Shown: one piece after another, positions 1-4,404 of the stretch
Numbering within the stretch: the first letter of the stretch is position 1
Layout: every line of letters starts with the position of its first letter
From: Flavobacteriaceae bacterium
GTDB lineage: Bacteria > Bacteroidota > Bacteroidia > Flavobacteriales > Flavobacteriaceae
DNA: 6,456 nucleotides
Direction: 5' to 3'
NCBI GenBank assembly: GCA_018623955.1
Contig: JAAZUX010000046.1
Span: 1-6,456, forward strand
Position numbers and translations under genes: made by a program
Notes under the pieces: generated by a model
What the model saw: only the letters and a program-made list of their open reading frames with translations
Told to the model about the DNA's origin: nothing
Databases searched by the model: none

Positions 1-1
1 G

Positions 2-832
2 GATTGGATGCCCGGTCAAGAGAAAATCATAAAATTTTCAAATGCTCCTGACGAATCGATCCAAATGGTTGAAAATGCAGACATTATCTTCACCCTGGAC
101 TTTAATCAGTTGAGCAGAATTGATCAATTGGCTCCTGTTGTAGAAAAAAGCGATGCCCTAAAAATAATGATTGACCATCACGAACACCCCGGAGATTATG
201 CTTCAATCACCTACTCAGACGCTACTAAGGGATCGACTTGTGAAATGGTATTTGAATTGATTTCCCGTTTAGATCACGATCAAATTGACACTACCATTGC
301 TACTTCTCTCTATACAGGAATCATGACCGATACCGGCTCATTCAAGTTTCCCTCAACCACGGCCAGAACACATCAGATTGTAAGCACACTGATTGAAAAA
401 GGTGCTCAACCCCATTTGATACATCAAATGATTTACGACACCTATTCTTTTGATCGATTACAATTGTTGGGAACTGCACTCAACAACCTAAAAAAGATGG
501 ACGGAATCCCCGTAGTCTATATTACACTTTCACAAAAGGAATTAAATCAAAATAAATTCAAAAAAGGTGATACAGAGGGTTTTGTCAATTATGGGCTAAG
601 CCTATTGGGCATATCATTGGCAGTGATCATGATTGAAAATGAAGCTGAAAAAATCATTAAAATGTCTTTTCGATCCAAAGGATCATTTGACGTAAACCAC
701 TTCGCAAAGAAATATTTCAATGGTGGAGGACACATCAATGCAGCTGGAGGAGTGTCACATTTGACTTTAGAGGAGACCGTTGAGCAATTCAGAAAGGCAG
801 TGGCTGATGAAAAATCTCAATTCAATGTTTAG
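2..832 (+). CDS. nrnA: DHH/DHHA1 family phosphoesterase, NrnA type (bifunctional oligoribonuclease/PAP phosphatase), 5' partial
   Basis: Enzymes of this family hydrolyse short oligoribonucleotides (nanoRNA) and/or 3'-phosphoadenosine 5'-phosphate in the cytoplasm, using two metal ions. Numbering from the Met at base 8, the sequence shows the motif II aspartate in TLDF (D31), the signature DHH in MIDHHEHPG (56-58), motif IV in GIMTDTGSF (D108), and a C-terminal DHHA1 substrate-binding domain with RSKGSFDVN (222-230) and FNGGGHINAAGG (GGGH at 239-242). Bases 2-7 keep the frame open (Asp-Trp), giving the family-typical DWMPG, so the Met at base 8 is internal. About 60 N-terminal residues, including the first metal-binding DHH-domain motif, lie upstream of the window. 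The C-terminus is complete, stopping with TAG at 830-832 inside the start region of gldI. The family is certain; oligoribonuclease versus PAP phosphatase activity cannot be decided from sequence. Confidence 0.93.
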   Translation, partial: DWMPGQEKIIKFSNAPDESIQMVENADIIFTLDFNQLSRIDQLAPVVEKSDALKIMIDHHEHPGDYASITYSDATKGSTCEMVFELISRLDHDQIDTTIATSLYTGIMTDTGSFKFPSTTARTHQIVSTLIEKGAQPHLIHQMIYDTYSFDRLQLLGTALNNLKKMDGIPVVYITLSQKELNQNKFKKGDTEGFVNYGLSLLGISLAVIMIENEAEKIIKMSFRSKGSFDVNHFAKKYFNGGGHINAAGGVSHLTLEETVEQFRKAVADEKSQFNV

Positions 833-1361
833 AATCTTTTTATTGTATCTACTGGTTATGGGCGTTTTGAGTTGTCAAAACCTGGAGCCTCGCCGGCCCA
901 TTAACAAACAAAAACAAGTTTTCCTCAAAGAATCTGCCAAGAGGAACAAAAATATCATTGCCATCGAACAGTCCCTGTTTCGTCAGGCAATTCAGCAGGA
1001 TGAAAAGCTGTCTTTTGAAAGCTCACCGCAAGGCTTTTGGTACGCCTATCAAAAAAACACCAATTCCGGTGGGAGTTACCCCATAAAAGGCGATCGTGTT
1101 ACTTTTAGGTATCGTATAGAAGACCTCAACAGAAATCTACTTTACGATGAAAAAGAATTGGGTGATGTGAGTTTTTTTGTGGATCAAGAAGATTTGATCC
1201 CTGCACTTCGGGAAGGTGTAAAATATTTACGTTTGGGGGAAATTGGTGTATTTCTGTTTCCTTCCTACCTTTGTTACGGCTACCAAGGCGATGGAGAAAA
1301 AATTGGAATCAATCAACCTCTTCGTTTTACGATAGAACTTTTAAAACTCGAAAAAAACTAA
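807..1361 (+). CDS. gldI: GldI-type gliding motility lipoprotein with FKBP-like prolyl isomerase domain
   Basis: The 184-residue product has a lipoprotein signal peptide (hydrophobic 10-21, lipobox VLSC, lipidated Cys23), a charged stretch with EPRRP (27-31) and RNK (46-48) as in flavobacterial GldI, and an FKBP-like domain from about residue 75 to the end. FKBP active-site positions are mostly kept: Y102, Y113-D114 (Phe36-Asp37 of FKBP12), L130-I131 (Val55-Ile56), Y157 (Tyr82) and F174 (Phe99). The Trp at the pocket floor (Trp59) is Leu134. In Flavobacterium johnsoniae GldI is required for gliding; a role in folding or stabilising exported motility/type IX secretion proteins is the usual inference. 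ATG 807 overlaps nrnA by 26 bp. ATG 825 (Cys17, 8-bp overlap) is equally possible, and an in-frame TTG at 780 is less likely because it would add nine residues before the signal peptide. No clear ribosome-binding site is seen, which fits translation coupled to nrnA. Confidence 0.85.
   Translation: MKNLNSMFRIFLLYLLVMGVLSCQNLEPRRPINKQKQVFLKESAKRNKNIIAIEQSLFRQAIQQDEKLSFESSPQGFWYAYQKNTNSGGSYPIKGDRVTFRYRIEDLNRNLLYDEKELGDVSFFVDQEDLIPALREGVKYLRLGEIGVFLFPSYLCYGYQGDGEKIGINQPLRFTIELLKLEKN
1228..1273 (+). promoter_or_regulatory. two tentative internal promoter -7 elements inside gldI, upstream of the cyclophilin-FKBP gene
   Basis: Two matches to the Bacteroidota -7 consensus TAnnTTTG, TACGTTTG (1228-1235) and TACCTTTG (1266-1273), lie 31 bp apart on the coding strand, 99 to 137 bp before the next start codon. 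A TTG at 1243-1245 lies 20 bp before the second. They could give the downstream isomerase gene transcription independent of nrnA-gldI. Both are inside coding sequence and each is short enough to occur by chance, so this is a weak call. Confidence 0.2.
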
Positions 1362-1371
1362 AAAATTAAAG

Positions 1372-2451
1372 ATGAAAAAAAATAATCTACTGGGACTTCT
1401 TTTTGCTATGTTGATCATGAGTTGTGCTCAACAATATCCCGAATTAGACAAAGGCTTGTACGCCAATATTGAAACCAATAAAGGCGATATCATGTTGCAA
1501 TTGGAATTGGAAAAAACTCCCATTACTGTTGCCAACTTTGTTTCATTGGCAGAGGGAAACAACCCCAAAGTCTCAAAGGAGTTTTCGGGTAAAAAATATT
1601 ATGACGGAATAATCTTTCACAGAGTCATCAATGACTTTATGATTCAAGGAGGGGATCCAACCGCAACAGGATCTGGAGGGCCCGGCTATCAATTTATTGA
1701 TGAGTTTACTGATTTAACCCACAGTGGGCCCGGTATACTTTCGATGGCCAATTCAGGACCCGCAACCAATGGAAGCCAATTCTTTATTACCCATAAAGAA
1801 ACTCCTTGGCTCAATGGAAAACACACTGTATTTGGAAAAGTAGTTCAAGGTCAAGAAGTGGTGGACAGTATTGCACAAAACGACACCATCGTCAAAGTAT
1901 CTATCATCAGAAAAGGAAGCAACGCAAAAGGGTTTGATGCCCCAAAAGTATTTTCAAATTATTTTGAAGAGCAATTAATAGCGGAACGAGAAAGAACAGA
2001 AAAACAAGCCGCTATCATGAAAGCAAATCAAGAAAAATTTAATACTCAAAAAGCTAAAGCTACAAGCACCTCATCAGGGCTACAATACATCATTACCGAA
2101 AAAGGAAATGGCCCCAAAGTCTCAACCACCAACAAGGTAAGTACCCATTATGCGGTTTATTTCGCCGATGGTATTTTACTGGAAACCAGTAAGCTGGAAA
2201 CCGCTGAAGCATTAGACAGAGTTGATCCCAACCGAAAGGCCGCTGGAGCCTATCAACCCATTAAAGCCGATGTAAGTCCCGATGCGGCGATGATCGAAGG
2301 GTTTAAAGAAGGCTTAAGACTTTTGAATGTGGGAGATAAAGCCACCCTGTTTTTGCCTCATCAATTGGCCTATGGCGAAAACGGAAATCAAGCCATTCCT
2401 CCACGTTCTGATCTGATTTTTGAAGTTGAAATTGTCGCTTTGATCGAATAG
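1372..2451 (+). CDS. dual-domain prolyl isomerase lipoprotein: N-terminal cyclophilin, C-terminal FKBP (CFBP type)
   Basis: The 359-residue product is a predicted exported lipoprotein (lipobox IMSC, Cys18) that should catalyse cis-trans isomerisation of prolyl bonds in the periplasm or at the outer membrane. The cyclophilin domain (about 28-180) keeps the whole human CypA active site at a near-constant offset: R84, F89, M90, Q92, N127, Q136, F138, W146 and H151 in motifs [14 protein letters not shown] and [17 protein letters not shown] polar, charged linker (about 193-232, with [10 protein letters not shown]) probably forms a helix. The FKBP domain (about 234-359) keeps Y260, I308, Y334 and F350, has F311 at the Trp59 position, and has E271 where FKBP12 has Asp37. 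It also has an insertion, about 274-305, before the MIEGF motif. Cyclophilin-FKBP fusions are known in flavobacteria as dual-family immunophilins. The gene follows gldI by 10 bp of A-rich DNA, so the two are probably cotranscribed. Confidence 0.93.
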   Translation: MKKNNLLGLLFAMLIMSCAQQYPELDKGLYANIETNKGDIMLQLELEKTPITVANFVSLAEGNNPKVSKEFSGKKYYDGIIFHRVINDFMIQGGDPTATGSGGPGYQFIDEFTDLTHSGPGILSMANSGPATNGSQFFITHKETPWLNGKHTVFGKVVQGQEVVDSIAQNDTIVKVSIIRKGSNAKGFDAPKVFSNYFEEQLIAERERTEKQAAIMKANQEKFNTQKAKATSTSSGLQYIITEKGNGPKVSTTNKVSTHYAVYFADGILLETSKLETAEALDRVDPNRKAAGAYQPIKADVSPDAAMIEGFKEGLRLLNVGDKATLFLPHQLAYGENGNQAIPPRSDLIFEVEIVALIE

Positions 2452-2491
2452 TAAAGTACAATTCTATCAAAACAAATGTGATTTTCTGTAC

Positions 2492-3550
2492 ATGAGCAAA
2501 AGAACAACCACCTTGGTTTGGTACTCCGCTATTCCATTGTGGTTGTTGATCAGTTTTGCTCGAAAACACCCTGAGTTCATTGAGAAATACTACAGTAGGC
2601 TTTTCTATCCTTTTTTTTTCGATCTACATCAGTTTTTTTTTGATTTGATACCCTTCTCCTTGGGAGATGTGCTCTATGTGGTGCTGATCCTCTGTTTACT
2701 CAAAGCAATCTTTAGAAAAATACCCTTCTGGAGAGCCAAACCACTGAACTTGTTTCTGGATATAGGATCAGTAGCGATTCTTACCGTCTGGATTTTCCAC
2801 CTCAGTTGGGGGTTCAATTACCACAGACTTCCACTTAATGAACAACTAGAAATACCTATTAAATATAGTAAAGAAGATTTAGTAGTACAGCTAGACAAAA
2901 TTATTCAAGAATCAAATCAATCGCATAATCGTCTTGTTTCCTCAGATACTTTGGCTGTAACATATCCTTTTTCTAAAGAACAAGTCTCAGAAAAAATAAG
3001 CCTTTATCACCCCATTTATCACGAAACCATACTTCATACCTCCGTGGTAAAAAAATCGCTCTTGAGCCTGCCCCTGTCCTATATGGGTTATTCGGGATAT
3101 CTGAATCCCTTTACACTAGAGTCTCAAGCAAATGCTAAAATGCCCATTCAGAGTTTGATTACTACATCACTCCACGAAACTGCCCATCAAATGGGGTATG
3201 CTTCAGAAAAAGAAGCCAATTTTATCGCTTATCTATCCTCCATCACGTCTGAAGATCCCTACATTCAGTATGCCGGAAACACTTTAGCTTTCAGATATTT
3301 ATTTAATGAATTATACAACCTGGATTCAAAAATTGCAAAAAGTAAATTAAAGCGTTTAAATCCGGGTATTCTTAAAAACTTCAAGGAAGTCAACGATTTT
3401 TGGAAGAAATATGAAAATCCTTTTGAAATCATTTTTGACAAAACCTATGATGGCTACCTTAAGGCCAACGGCCAAAAAAGTGGCATCAAAAGTTACAATG
3501 AAATGGTGGGTTTGGTGATCAACTATCACAAAAATGAAAAGCGATTTTGA
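2492..3550 (+). CDS. DUF3810 family membrane protein with HExxH zinc-metalloprotease motif
   Basis: The 352-residue product resembles the DUF3810 family, common in Bacteroidota and not characterised to my knowledge. Three hydrophobic segments lie at about 7-23, 54-74 and 86-107, and the loop between the last two is basic (KAIFRKIPFWRAKP), so by the positive-inside rule the C-terminal domain should face the periplasm. That domain carries HETAHQMGYASEKEANF: His228 and His232 with Glu229 form an HExxH motif, and Glu241 in the EAN stretch is a plausible third zinc ligand, as in gluzincins. A conserved-looking stretch, SYMGYSGYLNPFTLEAQ-like (196-212), precedes it. A zinc-dependent membrane protease is an inference from these motifs; no substrate can be named. 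ATG 2492 follows the previous stop by 40 bp, and an ATG at 2476 is followed at once by a stop. Two nine-T runs lie in codons 40-50. Confidence 0.82.
   Translation: MSKRTTTLVWYSAIPLWLLISFARKHPEFIEKYYSRLFYPFFFDLHQFFFDLIPFSLGDVLYVVLILCLLKAIFRKIPFWRAKPLNLFLDIGSVAILTVWIFHLSWGFNYHRLPLNEQLEIPIKYSKEDLVVQLDKIIQESNQSHNRLVSSDTLAVTYPFSKEQVSEKISLYHPIYHETILHTSVVKKSLLSLPLSYMGYSGYLNPFTLESQANAKMPIQSLITTSLHETAHQMGYASEKEANFIAYLSSITSEDPYIQYAGNTLAFRYLFNELYNLDSKIAKSKLKRLNPGILKNFKEVNDFWKKYENPFEIIFDKTYDGYLKANGQKSGIKSYNEMVGLVINYHKNEKRF
2611..2641 (+). repeat. twin nine-T homopolymer tracts within the DUF3810 gene
   Basis: Nine T at 2611-2619 and nine T at 2633-2641 are separated by 13 bp. They encode a short amino-acid repeat, FFFDLHQFFFDL, in the loop between the first two membrane segments. 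Runs of this length are prone to slipped-strand mispairing, and a one-base change would shift the frame early in the protein and remove the HExxH domain. As sequenced, the frame is intact. Whether the tracts vary in nature is unknown. Confidence 0.9.
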
Positions 3551-3580
3551 TGTTATTCTGGTAATTACCCAATAACTTTG
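3545..3580 (+). promoter_or_regulatory. predicted Bacteroidota-type promoter for the RNA methyltransferase gene
   Basis: TAACTTTG at 3573-3580 matches the -7 consensus TAnnTTTG of Bacteroidota sigma-ABfr promoters, and TTTTG at 3545-3549 could serve as the -33 element with a 23-bp spacer, at the long end of what is known. Transcription would start near 3587, only about 7 nt before the TTG start codon at 3594, giving a very short leader. The -33 part overlaps the end of the DUF3810 gene. The intergenic position supports the call, but no experiment backs it. Confidence 0.5.
3553..3575. repeat. imperfect dyad in the promoter spacer, centred on the palindrome GGTAATTACC
   Basis: GGTAATTACC (3560-3569) is a perfect 10-bp palindrome. 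It is flanked by TTATT (3553-3557) and AATAA (3571-3575), which also pair, leaving a CT/C internal bulge. The structure lies between the putative -33 and -7 elements and its right arm touches the -7 box. It could be an operator. As an RNA hairpin it would have only a GGT/ACC core and no following T-run, so a terminator is unlikely. Confidence 0.45.
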
Positions 3581-3593
3581 TAAAAAAACAGCT

Positions 3594-4364
3594 TTGAAGT
3601 ACATCAGCAGTGCACAAAACCCACTGATCAAAAAGCTCAATCTTTTGATCAGTAAGTCAAGAGTTCGTAAAAAAGAAAATCGATTTGTGGTATCGGGTGA
3701 GCGAGAATTGAGCAGGGCGGTTGAAATGGGCTATAACATTGACACCCTTTTCTACAGAGTGGATTATGATGAAAAAATCATTAAAGTTCATTCGGATAGT
3801 GTTTTTGAATTAAGTTCCGCTCTTTTTGATCGTGTAAGCATGCGGTCGGGTTCTGAAGAAGTCATCGCCATATTGGAGACTAAAAGCCATCACATCAAAG
3901 ATATTTCTGTCGATAATGACAGTCGTGTTCTGGTTGTAGAAGCTCCAGAAAAACCCGGCAACATAGGAGCTTTATTAAGAACCGCTGCTGCCGCTGGGTG
4001 GGATGCGGTCATTATTGCCAATCCCAAAACCGATCTCTACCACCCCCAAATCATCCGAAACAGTATGGGGGGTGTCTTTTCCATTCCCATTGCCTCCGCT
4101 AATTCTGAAGAGGTCATCTCTTTTTTGGAAGCAAATGCTTTTAACATATATGCTGCAGCCTTGGATCACAAAGCAAAACACTTCAAAAGAGTAAAATACC
4201 AAAGGCCGTTGGCGCTGGTTTTTGGGACTGAGGACAAAGGCCTTGACCAAAAATGGTTAAAAAAGGCACAACAGATCGTCCAAATTCCCGTAAAGTTTCC
4301 CATTGATTCACTCAATCTGTCTGTTTCGGCAGGGATTTTGATGTATAACTGTGGTGACCAATAA
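3594..4364 (+). CDS. SpoU/TrmH-family RNA 2'-O-ribose methyltransferase
   Basis: Enzymes of this family transfer a methyl group from S-adenosylmethionine to a ribose 2'-OH in tRNA or 23S rRNA and fold as a trefoil-knot SPOUT dimer. The 256-residue product has the N-terminal substrate-binding region (about 24-95, with RFVVSGERELSRA) followed by the three SpoU motifs: APEKPGNIGALLRT (117-130), LVFGTEDKGL (208-217) and IPVKFPIDSLNLSVSAG (231-247). The TrmH catalytic residues Asn35, Arg41, Glu124, Ser150 and Asn152 correspond at exact spacing to N123, R129, E213, S239 and N241. The motif 3 glycine of IPMxG is Phe235 here. The start is TTG: an in-frame TAA at 3573 leaves no other upstream candidate, and KYISSAQNPLIKKL is the family's usual N-terminus. 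Whether it modifies rRNA (like RlmB) or tRNA cannot be told. The gene stands 43 bp after DUF3810 and 40 bp before rel. Confidence 0.9.
   Translation: MKYISSAQNPLIKKLNLLISKSRVRKKENRFVVSGERELSRAVEMGYNIDTLFYRVDYDEKIIKVHSDSVFELSSALFDRVSMRSGSEEVIAILETKSHHIKDISVDNDSRVLVVEAPEKPGNIGALLRTAAAAGWDAVIIANPKTDLYHPQIIRNSMGGVFSIPIASANSEEVISFLEANAFNIYAAALDHKAKHFKRVKYQRPLALVFGTEDKGLDQKWLKKAQQIVQIPVKFPIDSLNLSVSAGILMYNCGDQ
3623..3653. repeat. perfect 11-bp inverted repeat at the start of the methyltransferase gene
   Basis: ACTGATCAAAA (3623-3633) and TTTTGATCAGT (3643-3653) are exact reverse complements separated by 9 bases. The element spans about codons 10-20, starting 29 nt after the TTG start codon. In the mRNA it would form an 11-bp stem with a 9-nt loop very close to the ribosome-binding region. 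It is not followed by a T-run, so it does not look like an intrinsic terminator. A role in translational control or as a protein-binding site is inference. Confidence 0.75.
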
Positions 4365-4369
4365 TTTTG
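4337..4369 (+). promoter_or_regulatory. predicted Bacteroidota-type promoter for rel
   Basis: TTTG at 4337-4340 and TAATTTTG at 4362-4369 match the -33 and -7 (TAnnTTTG) elements of Bacteroidota promoters with a 21-bp spacer. The first T of the -7 box is the first base of the methyltransferase stop codon TAA (4362-4364). Transcription would begin near 4376, about 29 nt before the ATG at 4405. This would let rel be expressed independently of the upstream gene. Confidence 0.55.
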
Positions 4370-4404
4370 TTGAATTAAAAGTTTCGAGTACCTTTATTAT
4401 ACCG

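Noticed and set aside
118..129. 12-bp palindrome AATTGATCAATT
   Set aside because: It lies in the well-conserved coding region of nrnA (encoding RIDQL), and its AT-rich, GATC-centred sequence can easily arise by chance.
672..684. GATCC-AAA-GGATC mini-hairpin in nrnA
   Set aside because: The stem is 5 bp within the conserved codons for the RSKGSF motif, so coding constraint explains it.
1181..1200. Inverted repeat GGATCAA...TTGATCC with a 6-nt spacer inside gldI
   Set aside because: The arms are only 7 bp, it is within the FKBP domain coding sequence, and it is far from any start or stop. Chance is sufficient.
2456..2491. GTACA...TGTAC pair flanking the 40-bp gap before the DUF3810 gene
   Set aside because: The arms are only 5 bp with a 26-bp separation, there is no adjacent T-run, and no TAnnTTTG promoter element lies in the gap.
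3551..3593. Intrinsic terminator between the DUF3810 and methyltransferase genes
   Set aside because: The dyad here is weak (GGT/ACC core) and is followed by CTTTGTAAAAAAAC, not by a T-run. It overlaps the promoter instead.
4354..4404. GTG start for rel at 4354, overlapping the methyltransferase gene
   Set aside because: The extra 17 residues (VTNNFVELKV...) do not resemble the Rel N-terminus as I know it, and the predicted transcript start lies downstream. It is kept only as an alternative.
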